From contig OX467089.1 in the NCBI GenBank assembly GCA_950106755.1, forward strand, positions 29,617,345 through 29,681,344: a DNA stretch of 64,000 bases. The letters are read 5' to 3'. How positions within the stretch are numbered: position 1 is the stretch's first letter; the number at the start of each line of letters is the position of its first letter. The notes under the pieces are model-generated. The model saw only the letters and a program-made list of their open reading frames with translations, had not been told where the DNA came from and did no database searches. Of this stretch, positions 36,663-48,821 are shown piece by piece. The DNA comes from Climacium dendroides (taxonomy: Eukaryota; Streptophyta; Bryopsida; Hypnales; Climaciaceae). Both the position numbers and the translations under genes were made by a program.

Positions 36663-38263
36663 TGTTGCAACCCGACTTTTTAATTTTTTCTATATCATGT
36701 TTTGAAACACGGAATCCGGAAGAAGTATGCCCAGATTGGTAGAGGAAAAAGAGAAAAAATTAAAAAGTGAGAATAATTAGGAAAACAAGCAATCATCAAC
36801 CAGAAAAGAAATAGAACGGATATCGGAAACAAATCCGGTCTAGATCCAAGGCCGGAGGAACGGATTCGGGATCTGCTCCTGGAAAAGCAGAAAAAAATAA
36901 TAAATAGGTTTCCAGTGTACAAAATGTTTCTTTTAGGGTTTGGACCCTCCATTTGCACCTGAGAGCTCTAGCTAACCTGCCACACTCTCAACTGTTTTGA
37001 ACACTTTTGTATGTGTAAGTGTGTTTATTCCCTTTGTTATGAGTACAGATTAGATTAAGAAAAGAATTAGTTGAGTGTGGCCGGTTGAGATCGGCTGAGC
37101 GTTGCAAGAGTTTGTGGGAGAATTGGCTCAGGTGGTAACTCGGTTGAAACCGTGTAGTGATTAGTCGGACCAGTATTCCTCCAGTTAGTCCTTAATTCTC
37201 ACCAAAGGCCCACTTAAAATAAATCGCTTTGGAATTGTTCCCACGAGGACTTGAGGTTTACAAATTCATAGGCTAACTTCGACCTAAGCATTCAGTTTCT
37301 CTCCTACTTACTACTCCGAACTACAGGTCCGGTTTGGCCACTAGTGTCGGGTTGGTTCCGGAAAAGTCTGAAAACCGTTCAGTTGCCCCTTCCGGGATCC
37401 CCGGGTTTAGGTGACGAGTGGCCAAATCCACCGTCCGGATGCTTACCGTGTCCGGAAACACGCTCTCTCTCTTTCTCTCTCTACCTCTCAACCTCTCTAC
37501 TTCTAATACTGATGCTAAACTAACACTTTAGGGACCAAAAGTGTCTTATTCTTCCGTCACCTCACAAATCCGGAATGCTTACCGGACCAGGTCACGCAGG
37601 GACGGTCAAGGACTACAACGACATTCTAACATTAACCGGACACTAAGCCTCCCATCGACCGGATCGATATCCTCGTATTCTCTTGGGCGTTGCGCCGGGG
37701 CTTTAACTCCGTCTATGGGGAATTCCGGCAATCCGGAATTCGAGTACGTCTTGCAAACTCCCGTACACGAAAGTTGCTAGCAGCCTCTCAGATACCCTTT
37801 CACCTAAGGCCGTATCCTACCCTCAAGCTATACCGGCATCTAGGCGGTAGTACACTAAGACTACTGTCGGAACAATCCGACTGATCTCCCCATGAAGTTA
37901 GTGACGCTCGGAAACCACTCACGAAGTCGACTCTTGCTACTTAAGGTAAGTTCTAAGCGCCCGGAAAAGCAAGAATGGACCCCCACCCCCCACAAGCATG
38001 TACCAAATACAAAAAGATAGAGAATGGAAACTTCCAAACACTTGGATTAAGTTCAAAAAAGATACACGCTGAAAATAATAGGACGGATGTGAATGATCAG
38101 AAAGGTCCATCAAAACCCTACTTAAACTAAAACTAACATCATCCTAAAAATCCCACAAAACATTCCTACTGGTCCGTTAGATTTCCGGTAAATCCTAGAT
38201 CCTATTTTTTTGGCTTTTGACGGCCGAACTCCGGTATCGTCGCTACTCTCCACTTACTACATA

Positions 38264-40350
38264 CTATTCCTCGGGATCCTTATCCATGGAAGGAGCAAGG
38301 TCCTTCAACGAGTCCAGATTGATTTGCTTCCGGCTACTCCTTAGAGAAAACACATCCGGACCCCTTGCTCCCCATCTCGGGACCCCCATGATGTCAGTGT
38401 CTCTATCTACACTCCGGGTTCCGACCATCGGAACTTCCGAACTTCCCCGAGAATCCTTTTGGGTTTTCTTATGACAAGGAGAAGATTGTATCGCCCGGCC
38501 CCCGTGAGTCTCCGTAGGAGTACTCGTAAGGTCAATGATTGGGGTCACCGGAAGGAGGTCTTCGCTTCCTTAGGGTACTATAGCACTCCAATCCAATCCT
38601 TCTCGCCTCCCCGGCGGTAGTAAAAGCTCCGGACCAACAGGTACCACTAGTGATACTTCTGTATCGATGGGTTTCAGATCATTACTTGCCGGAACCACCA
38701 AGGTCTGAGTTAAAGGGGAAGAAGGAGTTATCGGATCTGACTCTACGGGAGCTAGATACTCCATCATATCCCGCATATCGGCTTGGGAGGCGTCCATCCG
38801 TCTCGCCTGCTCCAATAAACACTTGATGGGGACCCGGCTTGAATTGGCGGTTGCGTCGAAGTTGGCCTCGAACTGCCAGGCTTTGTTGATGCAGTCCCAC
38901 GGAACTTCCAAGGAAGTTCGGAGCCGGACCACACCCTGGCACAGTGCTGCTATCTACTAGCGGTGGTCCTCTCCTATGACTCTGGCCGTCTCTTGGGCTG
39001 TGCGTAGATCGCTCTCCAACCTGATACACTTGGACTCGATCTAGCAATGTCCGTTTCTCCACTCATAAAGCCCCCAACTCCGTCACCAACCACTTCTGTT
39101 CCTCTATCAAGAGGGCGTTTTGCTTCTCCGCCGCCACGAACGCATCCGTCCTCTGGAAGATGGCGTTCCGATCGGTCACTACCATCTTCCGGCACACCCG
39201 TTTGAGGGTCTCTTCATAATTGAAGAGAACCTTCATAAGTTCGTGCGCTCGCCATACGATGTATTGGGCCATTTTCGCGATATCTTCCATCGGTGTTCCT
39301 TCTAATTGGATTTTGGTTCTATCTCCCTCCTCTGCCTCCATAAGTCTGGTCTGGGAGAGTCTGGCCTTGGTCTGAGCGGGACAAGCTTGCAGTTGCACCG
39401 GTCCAACCTCTTGTGAAGAAGGTCGGACTTCCTACGGAGTCGTCTAGTTTCTTCCTTCTGTTCCGGAACTTCCTCCTCCAGTGGCTCTGGCGCGGGAGGA
39501 TCCTCTGTTGGTTTTACCGGTGGAGCCCTATTCCGCCGTGGCCTCTTCGCTAAAGGAGTGGGCGGCTCCTCGTCATCTGTCTCCTCATCATCCAGTCCGT
39601 CTCGGGGAGAGGGTTCTTCTCCTCTGTACTGTTGGAGCTGAACTAGCTCCTAATATGCAATCTCTTCGTTCGCCTTGAGCAGGGAGTGCTGGGCATATAG
39701 GTGGGAGATGTAAACCGGAAGAGGGCTCCCACCCTTCTTCCCCTGCCAAAGGGAACGCAACAGGTCTGCTATTAACTCGTGGATGACGGTTGCCCAATCC
39801 ATCATCATTTTACCTTAAAGACTCCCCAAGATGGCGGAATCCACCTTGGCTACTACTCGCCTTGGCTTGGTCGAGTGAAGGATAGGGTTGAGAAATGCTA
39901 TCACATCCTGATACTCCGGATTCACTAGGTTGGAAACTTGATGACCCTCCTTCGGATTGGCCAGTGCCCGGAATTCGCCCTCCATACACTCCAGGTCTTC
40001 TCCATAATCTTGTCCGGCGCCATCTGGAGCTTGTAGACGGCTCTCCACATGTTAACCAACCATAGTTCTGGCTTCGCCCGGAGGGTGGTATCCAAGATAC
40101 CGCTTTCCGAACGAAGTAGATTGATCACTAAACTCTCCTCTCGGATGCCCCAAGGAACCTTCAAGAAACCCTCACACCCCATGTTGGTGAGGTTCCGTCG
40201 CAAGCGTTCTAGCCGGTCCTCCTCGGTTGGAATTTCCGACACCACCTTCATCACCGGAATTGTCCTCGGCTGGGGCGGTGGCGACAACATCTCTTCGTCC
40301 GAATCTTCTAGCAGATCCTTTAACTTGCGCCTGCTCGCCCTGGAAGCCAT
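38264..40350 (-). pseudogene. MGC-PW family ORF in E2, defective
   Basis: ATG at 40350 (MASRASRRK). The conserved domain reads MGCEGFLKVPWGI; the frame changes near 40030 to NPKEGHQV, FLNPILHSTKPRRV and SAILGSL, then DWATV and SHLY equivalents around 39780-39690. The coiled-coil half (39398-39063) matches E1. Several frameshifts and stops. The domain order is the same as in G and H although sequence identity is low. Confidence 0.6.
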
Positions 40351-40696
40351 CACACTCACAGGAAAACCTCATACAATCTCTCTCTACCTCTCTTGCTCAC
40401 AAAATATCACTCCGGTTCCTCCTACACGATCGCAACTCACACAATCCCTCAGTCTATTGGAAATCTCTAAGAGCTGAGAAGGCGGAAAAACTCAGAGGTA
40501 AGGAAATGAGAAAGACCTTGTGTCTTCCGCCGGCTACAATTTTCTTCTTATACTGGCTAGACGGACGGCAGGTCGGATGAAAGTACGGGACAGGTTTTGG
40601 CGGCAAAAACCTAACCCTAGTACAGATTCGGTTTCCGACTCTTAGGGCCAGCGTCGTCATCCGATTTCCGGAACTTCCTAGGGTTCCGGAATGAGG

Positions 40697-40704
40697 TTTT
40701 TATA
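40697..40704 (-). promoter_or_regulatory. TATA-like box of E2
   Basis: TATAAAAA on the minus strand, about 160 bp inside the element's 5' end and about 350 bp before the ORF ATG at 40350, matching the layout of A and C. Confidence 0.45.
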
Positions 40705-40934
40705 CCTAATGGAATTTTTCCGAATCTGGAGATCCGGTATTCCTAAATTTTCCTAATTTCCTATGAGAACTCAAAAACTTCCTTTTTAAGGGAACATTTT
40801 TAGAGATTTCTTGTCAAACGCTAGTGTTCTGGGCCTAGCATGTGGGATCACATTCCCACAGACCGAGAAGAGATTGTGAGGAACGGGACGTGCAGCTAGG
40901 AGAGAAGTAAGGTAGCAAGTCGGTGAGGAGCCGG

Positions 40935-41377
40935 ATGCCACAACTAAAGCGCCCCAGATCTCAGGGACAAGCAAGTGCACCAACGGTAAAGATCAAGGTC
41001 AGAAAGTTGGTGCCTTTAGAGCCTAGTGGGGACCGAGAGAGATTGGAGTTGATGGAGGATCTCTTTGCCATGGGGTGTGCGGGTTTCTATGGAAAACCAT
41101 AGGGCTTCAAAAATGAAGCCATAGTTAGGGAACTCATAAATGGAACCCCTAACCAATTCGATAACTCCATTTAGTTAGTTCCGCCCATGTGGACACGAGA
41201 GATCTAGAGGGGGGTGTACGAATTTGAAAAAGGAGGCGCGGCGCAAGCTAGCCGGAAGAGGGACTTCGTGAAGGGGAAGTTCAAGGGCCCGGCCAACCTC
41301 AAGGACGAATTCGCTATTGAAGATTGTGTCAACGGGCGACACTACCAACTACTGGAGTTTTTGGTGCCGATCCTGTA
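40935..41377 (+). pseudogene. MGC-PW family ORF in D, truncated
   Basis: ATG at 40935 opens MPQLKRPRSQG, then ELMEDLFAMGCAGFYGKP, a TAG where others have Trp, GFKNEAIVREL, a TAG in the NSI block, NLKDEFAIEDCVNG and LEFLVPILY, ending at the deletion junction. It keeps the extra base that A and C have lost, so it shows the ancestral frame at that point. Confidence 0.6.
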
Positions 41378-41761
41378 CTAGAGCTACTGGATGGGATATC
41401 TGGGTTAGCATCCGATTGCTTGAGAGGTTTCGCCATTTGAAATAGAAAACGGAAAAACTCTGGATTGTGTTGGTACGAGCGGATACACTTGTAGCCACCT
41501 TAGTTTCGCACGGATTCGAGGAAGCATTAAGGTTGTTGTAGTTGGAGAGGATCGTACGGTTTTTCTTTGTATGACCTACAAGCCGTATTCATTTTTGGTC
41601 TGTTTTGAAAGATCAAACCGGGTCTTGTTAGAATAGAGGATTAGATTAGTCAAGTGAGTCTTCCGTCACAATAAATTCCGGAAGGAGTGGTGGGCCTACC
41701 TCTCTAAAACCAAGTGGCGGATCCCTCTGAAGTGCCAACACAGGTTAAGCAAAACAGGAAC

Positions 41762-42215
41762 AATGTAATATTCATTATAATGAGAGTATTCTACTGAAAT
41801 GAGAGTTACAGAAGTCTAATTTCATTCAAAAACGGAGGAGAGAATTCCTCAAACAATATTCAAATCATATAAGAATTAAAATCAGATGAATACAAGTAGG
41901 AATCAAATATCACAACTACAAGGTAAATGTTCATATTGACCTTTCACTTGTACACCATGAGTTGTTCCATACATCTCCAACTATGCTTGAGTAAGGCCAG
42001 TGACACTATATTACAGGCAACGAACTATAAAGGCTAGTAATGTAGTTCATTACATTGCACTATGTACACTGTAAAAGCTACAAGTGTGATTCACTCGAGT
42101 GCTAAGTTGTTTTGTAATATGAACATTGAGCTTTCATGAAGCATGAATGTATGACTCTATACTATGAACAAGTACTATACGTGTCATTTACTCTTGAGCT
42201 CTACAATTGCCTTCG
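41762..42215. other. AT-rich boundary region
   Basis: Starts where element D breaks off. No gene seen. It could be the edge of the palindrome-bearing unit that follows, but no terminal repeat was identified. Confidence 0.35.
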
Positions 42216-42619
42216 TCATCTTCGGCCTGTGGTTGTACTTGCTTGTAATCCATGAGCTTGGAAAGCCCTCATACTTCCTAGAACATCTGAGGAAGGACCC
42301 ACGTCCTCACCATATAGTTTCCGCTTTGTTGCTCTATCGCAAGGAGAGGACGACATCGGTGTAGCAAAAACATCGCTAGACTTCATGGGCGATGGAGAAC
42401 ATGATTTTAGACGATGTGGAGCTGAACCCGGGGGACTATCCACCACCCCATCATCAACGGGCTTTAGGGAGAAGTCCATTGTCGAATTTGCAATGGCAGC
42501 CAAACACTTGAAGTTTCCTGTACTCAAATTAGATTCTGCCCGTAGTCGGAGAATGAGTCAGCTGATGCAGTGTATGGAAGACTGGTGTGTTGAACAGGAG
42601 AGGACAACGTTCCCAAATT
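42216..42619 (-). pseudogene. Unrecognised exon-like ORF downstream of the FCP1-like gene
   Basis: On the minus strand a pyrimidine-rich TTTTTTTTCTTAG acceptor at 42621 precedes coding-like sequence. After a probable frameshift near 42555 the frame runs MDFSLKPVDDG, SCSPSPMKSSDVFATPMSS and KRKLYGEDVGPSSD, serine- and proline-rich, to a stop at 42216. It may be the last exon of a separate gene in the cluster. Function unknown. Confidence 0.35.
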
Positions 42620-42730
42620 CTAAGAAAAAAAAGAGATTAGAACAATTCAAACAAAAACTGTAACTATAATTACATTTATAAGTAAACTCCAATAACAAAT
42701 ATGCAGTTTAGGAAGTCCTGGCCATTGAAT

Positions 42731-42921
42731 GAGGTCGACCCGACCTAAACTGGAAGAAGAAGAAAATACAGAAAGGTATTCATGAAAAAAATATATCATA
42801 GAAATTACGTATATCTCTAACCATACATGCGAATGCACGAGCCATTAAGGTCCAGGCGAGCTGAAGTTCACTAGGAACTGAGAGAACAATGCACATGCCA
42901 TTCAAGACGACTCGACCTGAA
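42731..42921. repeat. Interspersed palindromes, downstream cluster
   Basis: GAGGTCGACCCGACCTAAA (42731-42749) and the weaker TTCAAGACGACTCGACCTGA (42901-42920), with a degraded site near 42847-42868. They belong to the family found in the introns and upstream array. Confidence 0.6.
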
Positions 42922-43019
42922 CTAAAGCAATAATTAAACTACCGTCTCGTAACACCGATTAGACGATGACACAGTCACTGCATCGACGTGGTTGATGAAC
43001 AACAATGAAATGCAGTGTG

Positions 43020-44193
43020 CTATTGGTACGCTGAAGACACTCTGACTGCATCCATAAGACTATTGTACATGCCACGATTTCTCTCGTCATACAACATCTT
43101 CCGCCCAATCTTCCCCGCACTACTCTTGCGAAATGATTTCAACCCTTCATCTCGAGCTATGTGAAGTCGCTTGAGCCAGGGCAAAAGGACCATATCCAAA
43201 TATGAGTCCCTGGGGCCGTTACCCTTGAGAGACCAATTGATGGGGAGAACAACGTTCTCCGACTTGTTCATGAAGTGCTTCATAGGACTGTCATCAACTA
43301 TGATAGTATTCTCTCGAAGAAATTGTCCATTGAAATTATTAAATAAGGTGTTTGCGTCCTTCATGAACAGGTCCTTGGTAGTGCCTGACTTCTTGAATGT
43401 GACTATCCGGCCTTGTTCCTCACACTTGAGCGTCGTGCAAGACTCTTGCCCAAGTATAATGCGGGGCTTATCCGGACTGACAAAAAGATAATCGACAATT
43501 TTTTTAATGGTAAACTTCTTCATCGAGCTCCAAATAGAAACGTGTGCTATCAATCCTAGCTCACGAAGAAAATGAGCGCAATTCGGGTGGACGAAGACCG
43601 CCTTCGGTCCCACAATCGCAGGAATCGTGGCGGAGTGCGGTTGGTTTGCATTCCCGACGTGTAGAGCCCACCCCTTGTACTTGGCGTCTTCACAGACACA
43701 CAAGACTCCATTCAAGTCCAGGACAACATTCAGCCACTTCTCGGCGACGGTCACCCTAGACGTCAATGGAATCTCAACATCCTTCGACGTATCTCCACGT
43801 TCAGATGGGGGAACCGATCCCTGCTATCTAACGGACAAATGTGCAGCTAGTTACTAAGCTGCACTAACACATTTCGAAACTCAGGGGAAAGGCAAAATCT
43901 AAACGTCGCAGACTATGAATACAGAGGTACCTATTAGCGCAGAGATCAAGGATGCATGGGTACGAGGTTACCTTTTCCCGCAAAGACAACGTCGGTCCGA
44001 CAGGGTCTGGCATTTCAATTTCCAGAAGCTGAGCGTTGGGAATAGAGACGTCATCATCTAAGTACATGGACTCAGATTCAGGTGCACCTCTACTTGTAGC
44101 TTCCATACTGCCACAACCAAATGGTGGACATTGTACATGCTGTACAGGAGCAATAGATTTTGGAAGATCATTCGGTCCAGTTGAGATAGCCAT
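43020..44193 (-). CDS. FCP1-like (NLI-interacting factor, HAD) phosphatase-domain protein, two exons
   Basis: Exon 1 (44193-43972) has an ATG and ends AAG|GTAACC. Exon 2 (43820-43020) follows a GATAGCAG acceptor; both are phase 0, giving about 340 residues with no stop. Residues 106-114 read VVLDLNGVL, so Asp109 (nucleophile position) is kept but the second Asp of DxDGT is Asn111. Motif II is SIWSS (170-173) and motif IV is IIVDDSPM (Asp250, Asp251). In FCP1/SCP enzymes this fold removes phosphate from serine residues of RNA polymerase II and other proteins. The DLN form is, to my knowledge, found in plant FCP1-like proteins of uncertain activity. It follows the ParB-like and low-complexity genes on the same strand. 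A decayed relative is at 13595-15264. It is the most intact gene in the cluster. Confidence 0.7.
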
Positions 44194-44449
44194 CAGAGGA
44201 GGTTCTGCAATTCAAGAAGGGCCAGACAAACAAGACTTAAAATTTTTACTGAAAATCCGTATAATTGATTAATAAAATTGAGTACAAAAAGGTCATCATC
44301 TTACATGAAGATATGGATTAGCCAAAAAATTGTTTTCTATCAAAAAGTTTTGTCTCCCACACTAAGGGCCTCTATCTAAATACAACCTATGACACAAATC
44401 AGCTCGAGTCGAGCTAATTCTATACAAATGACATCGAATGATTGTGTGG

Positions 44450-45040
44450 TCAACCTGATGGTGCATCTTGGCCATCCAATGCATCACTCTGATCATCATC
44501 AATGGCGTTGACAAGATCCGCAAGCATCTTCGGGCTAGACTCCAAGGTCTCTGAGGACCTGCCACCATCAAGTGGAACTTGTGCCATGTCCTCGTCATTA
44601 GGTGGAGGTGTAGGGGTCGAGGGGCACTCCTCAGTAGGAAGAGGAGCTGGAGGATCTGCGGAACCTGCAAGAGGAGTGAGAGAGACAAAAGGCACCCTAG
44701 TCAATCGTGGAGTGGTGGGTATTAAGCTTGAGGTTCCACTCATCGTTGGTCTTGTTGGCGCTCCTTGCAACAAAAGCTCCTGGTCAACCTCAGACGGCTG
44801 CACGGATGCTAGAGGCATGGCCCCACCAAGACTGTTCATAATGGCCTCGAGTTTGGAGTCATTCTTTTATGACATAGCCACCATAAACTATCGCAACTCC
44901 GCCATCTCCCTGGCCTGCCTCTCAAACATCATCTGGTCCTGTTCCTGCCTCCTCTTGAACTCTGCAATTTCCGCCTCATAGTCCTCGTCGGCTTGCGATC
45001 TTTTCCTCTTTCTCTTCTCCCTGGATGTTGGAGACGGCAT
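44450..45040 (-). pseudogene. Low-complexity protein, coiled coil then proline/threonine-rich, with stops
   Basis: ATG at 45040 opens MPSPTSREKRKRKRSQ, a nuclear-signal-like basic run. A charged helix (DYEAEIAEFKRRQEQ, ...QAREMAELR) and two stops (TAG and TAA near 44890-44860) follow. In the same frame come MNSLGGAMPLASVQPSE and a Pro/Thr/Ser-rich tail to 44450. Only 42 bp separate its start from the stop of the ParB-like gene. No recognised domain; it could be a fused part of either neighbour. Confidence 0.45.
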
Positions 45041-45524
45041 GGTAAATTAGTCAGGCAGCTGACCCGACGACGTTGATGATCCCTAGATGTTTTGAGAGAT
45101 GATCACTGGAGGGGGGCTCCAATCCATGGGAACGTCATCGTCGTCGTCATCATCGGCTGCCCCATCGCTGTCGGAGGACTCACATACTATAACTGCAGAT
45201 GACCTCCAACCGGACGGCGTGCTTGCCTCTCCAATTGCCTTCCCCTTGCGCTTTGATGACGACAACGTGTTTGACCCCGATGGTTGGCGCGGGAATTTGC
45301 CTTCATCAACAAAGTATCCCTTTGGAAGAAAACCGTTCTTATCCAGTTTCTTTGCAGTGGTTGCAATTTCAGTCCACTAGTCAGATTCCTCCGAGTCCCC
45401 CACAACAAACACATTAACCCCACTCATCTGCAAAGTTACACACATTGTCATCAGACTTCGATGGTATGAAAATTCCCTAACGAGGATACAATGGCATTTC
45501 AAGTAATGTCAGCAGTAGGTTGTG

Positions 45525-45708
45525 TCAGGTCGACCCGACCTGAAGTTGAGGCTTCGGCACTCAATGCCACCGGATAGGTCAAGCCGACCCGCGGAACAAT
45601 TCACTCCAGCCAATGCTATATGTTAGGTCCACCTGACCTAACTTCTATCACCTTATATTTACAAGATCGAAATACATTTTCATTTTATTCAAGTCGAATC
45701 GACCTTAA
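45525..45708. repeat. Interspersed palindromes within the 45.4-45.75 kb intron
   Basis: TCAGGTCGACCCGACCTGA (45525-45543, perfect), a degraded site near 45578-45598, GTTAGGTCCACCTGACCTAA (45622-45641) and TTCAAGTCGAATCGACCTTA (45688-45707). All lie inside one intron of the ParB-like gene. A related AATCAGCTCG...CGAGCTAATT site is at 44398-44420. Confidence 0.7.
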
Positions 45709-47153
45709 CCATAGCCAAAACATGACATTGTGGAATTAATTGCGTTCAGACTTACCATCGCAGCACATGTGAACTTTGACCTACCAAAGAATGACATTAC
45801 GCTTTGTCCAGGAGCGCAAAATTTCCTCACGAGATTGAGGAAAAACTCCATCCGTAGCTCAGTATTGTTTATCCTGAACTCTATCTCGTTGTAAGCCCCT
45901 GGCCTCGTGAATGTTTCAGTGTTGGGAGCATCATAGGAAGACCTCATCTTCACCGTCCTAGTGATGCTTGGGCTTTGCAGAATGGTCAGATAAATTGGTT
46001 CCACCGCCTTCTTGCTTCATGCAGACAAGTCACCGATACGCTCATTGGGTGAGGGCATGTAGTTAGAGAAATTCATGGAGTACTCCTTCAACGCGGGATT
46101 GCTGTCTATGAAGTGGAGTGCCTGTGTTTGCTCGGTGAGGTTGGAACAAATGAGCACCCACACCGAAATGTCCTCGAGAAGGGGTTGACTCTTTTCTTGG
46201 AAGGACTCGACAACTACTGCGAAGTATGGATCGGCTGGCGTACACTTAGACTTTGACACGACATTTGGAGTGTAACGTAGGTCCCACACTCCAAGCTTGA
46301 TGTCCTTCATGTTCTCTGCAGTGAGCACGCCTCTAGGCTAATCTTGGTGCGCCTTATACATAACGTCATATGGATGATAGTATGCAGTGGATTTTGGGGG
46401 CACAAAGTTGTTTCTCTGTTGCAGGAAGACCCGGAAGAACTCAACTGTATACATTGACATTTCCTCAACGCTCTTCCCCTTTGCTCTTGACTGCTTCGCC
46501 TCCATCCAGTATTCATTCCCTGGTTGCTCTAGCAGCACGTTCATGGTGGCACTCGTGAAGTTCCGACTTCGTTTAAACTCCCTCCACTTCTCGTGGTTCA
46601 GCTCGTTCAAGGAGGACATGAGTCCGAGGCTTGCGTCCAGGGCGTGAAGCTCCATCTTCACCTTGTGCTTGCGCTTCCTTCTCTCCACCCATTTCCTAGC
46701 AATGTAGCAGCTCTCTTGTACAATAGAGAGAAGCTTGATTGTGACCTTCAAGTACTCCTTGTTCTTGCTCCCTGGATTTTGATGCAGAATATATTCGGCC
46801 AGCTTCGACAAGTCATTGAAGGAAAGGTTTTCTGAGCACTTTGAAAAACTCATGCGTCAGATTTCCTTGCTCGGGCTTCCAAGTCACCTTCTCGTTGTAC
46901 TTCAGTCTAGTATTGAAGTCTATCAACTCCCCATGCGCAGCACTAGAGATGACCTCGCTCCACAGGTTGTACACGTCGTCCGGAGTTGTGATTATCTTGA
47001 GCTCGTTTCGGATCTCGAACTTCTCCTTGGCGTCCTTGCCTTTCGTAGTCTTCTGGGCCTTTAGTACATCTAGTAGAGCAAACCGCTTGTACATTGCCGA
47101 TGAGAATTCCTTCAACGCAATTTTGTATTTCACGGTCAATTTGGAGCTCTCTA

Positions 47154-47332
47154 TTCAGCTCAGACCGACCTAAACTACACATTTCATTTTTAACGTCAAA
47201 TGCACCTTTGACGTTCTGCTTACTTCGAACTCTTCATTCATTATCACGTGAAGAATATCAAAACATGACCTATTGTGGTTGGAACACTAGGTGGCAGACG
47301 ACATTCACAGATCAAGTCGACTTGACTTGAAT
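47154..47332. repeat. Interspersed palindromes within the 47.15-47.34 kb intron
   Basis: ATTCAGCTCAGACCGACCTA at 47154-47173 (degraded left arm) and TCAAGTCGACTTGACTTGA (47312-47330), again inside an intron of the ParB-like gene and not in its exons. Confidence 0.6.
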
Positions 47333-48821
47333 CTCTTACCATGAATTTCTTCTTATTTGCTGTACTCTCAACGTTTCGCCTGACGTTGGACATTGTCGCT
47401 ATTAGGGCGGCTTCCTTTGGATTGCGTGGCCTCCCCATCAGTTCCCACACTTTTCTCGCTCCCAGAATGTTTGTTGACCACAAGGGCTTCTGAGCCACGA
47501 AGTGGTTGACCCTATTGTAGTACGCCGATATGTCGCGTAGTTTCTGGGCATCTGTGGACCAGACCACGTAGCAATCCCATTGACGAAAGTTCTTGACAAT
47601 CTCTTCATCAAGGGGTTGATCCACCATCATTTTGTTGGCAGTCACACTATGCTGCCCATTGATGATGTAGAAGTTTTTTCTTTCAAGTGCTGGCCAGTCC
47701 TCCGGCTTTGGCTTCTCGAAGCAGTCCACTGGCATGACACACAATGTTTGTTTTGTGGATTTACCTGACATTTCCCAGAGGTATGTCATCATGTCCTCCG
47801 TGAGCTTCATCTCATGGCTACGGATGTTTAAGTCCTCTGGGGCCTTGATGAGCTGCTTAATGGAAATCGTCTTCTTATCCTCCAAGCCAAAGATGTAGGT
47901 GTCCGTGCAGTGCTTCCAGTAGGCCTTGTATGCTTCCGCGGATGCAATGTAATCGTGCAACTTCTTGGCGTCATAAGGGAAAAGAACCTCAGTTACCGCA
48001 GACACAAAACTCTGGTAAAACTACACTAGGGGCTTGCGCTGCTGCTGCTGAGGTTGATGCCAACTTACTTAGCTTGGGAGTTGGTGGAGGAGTTGTGGAC
48101 TGCTTGGACTTTCTTGTCCCCTGACTCTGTTGGGTTCCAAGTGTACCCATTGAGCTCTGTCCCTCCACGTTACTTGGAAACTCTTGGGAGATAGTTCTGA
48201 CAGTCATGTCTTTCTTCTTCAGCTCAAGTTTCATCTTCAGAATTGTGAAGTCGTTCAGGAGTGTCTTCAAGCGAGAGTATAGGGCCTTCCCCGTTGCTAA
48301 CTTCCCGTCCTTTGTCTTGAAGTAGTTGTGGTCAACTTTCTTCTCAAGGTCGGGTATCTTTGTTTTGTACTCAGTCGGTTCCAACGTTGAGAGGAAGTGC
48401 AATATGTTGAAGGCACATCTTGAATGAGGAGTCCAAGCGAATAGTGAAGTGGTAGTGCTCGCTTTCAGGCTGTCCTATCACAGTTGTAACACACCGAATT
48501 TTCAAGAATGGACCACTGTCTTGGGCGACGTCCTTTATCTTCTCATCAAAGGATATGTTGAAGAAATGGTCCGTGTCTTTAAATTTTGCATCGAAGCAAA
48601 TGAGGTTTTTGAATGGAATCATGTGGAGACTCCAACTCTCAACCTTTTCGGGATTTTTGAATTCCCAGTAGTCTCCGTCATTGTCAAAGTCATCCCCTTC
48701 CTCTCTAGAGGATTCGTGCGCACAACGTACGTAGAAGGCCTCCAGCTTCTCGATTTGGTCATCCATTCTGCATTCATTTTTCAACTGGGATGTTGTTACA
48801 ACAAAAGTTGTTGCTCTATTG

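Larger units (their letters stand above)
37153..40860 (-). mobile_element. Element E2: 3.7-kb ORF-bearing solo-LTR-like element
   Basis: On the minus strand it starts TGTGGGAATG and ends CTAATCACTACA. The flanks are AACCG (37148-37152) and GACCG (40861-40865), a 5-bp duplication with one transition. No terminal direct repeats. TATA-like box near its start, one long ORF, then 1 kb of non-coding sequence including a CTCTCTACCTCT-rich tract. It shares only the ORF domain plan with A/C, so it is a separate family. Confidence 0.7.
36663..41761 (+). mobile_element. Element D: diverged A/C-family copy split by E2, with an internal deletion
   Basis: Starts TGTTGCAACCCGACTTTTT at 36663 and follows C to 37152. 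E2 (37153-40860) interrupts it, and homology resumes at 40861. At about 41377 it jumps from the position of C 28370 to C 30131 (a 1.76-kb internal deletion) and fades out at about 41761, before its 3' end. It is inserted in the K gag. TATA is degraded (TACAAAA near 36916). Confidence 0.7.
45083..48766 (-). pseudogene. ParB-like (GQHS) plus methyltransferase-like protein, decayed
   Basis: Minus strand, first ATG at 48766. Order: an acidic N-terminal region; a lysine-rich helix (near 48400-48200); a ParB/sulfiredoxin-like core with FYIINGQHSVTA (near 47680-47640) and ISAYYNRVNHF; then VSKSKCTPADPYFAVVVESF, and an FCAPGQSVMSFFGRS...TCAAM motif (near 45810-45757) resembling the AdoMet site DPFxGxGTTxxAA of N6/N4 DNA methylases. 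Introns 47339-47149 and 45754-45428 are GT-AG and phase 0; the last exon ends in a DDDDDDDVPMDW tail. Frameshifts lie near 48390, 48000 and 46830; in-frame stops at about 46336, 46017 and 45379. ParB-like domains bind or cut DNA, and bacterial and phage relatives can be fused to methylases. The methylase call is tentative. Confidence 0.5.
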
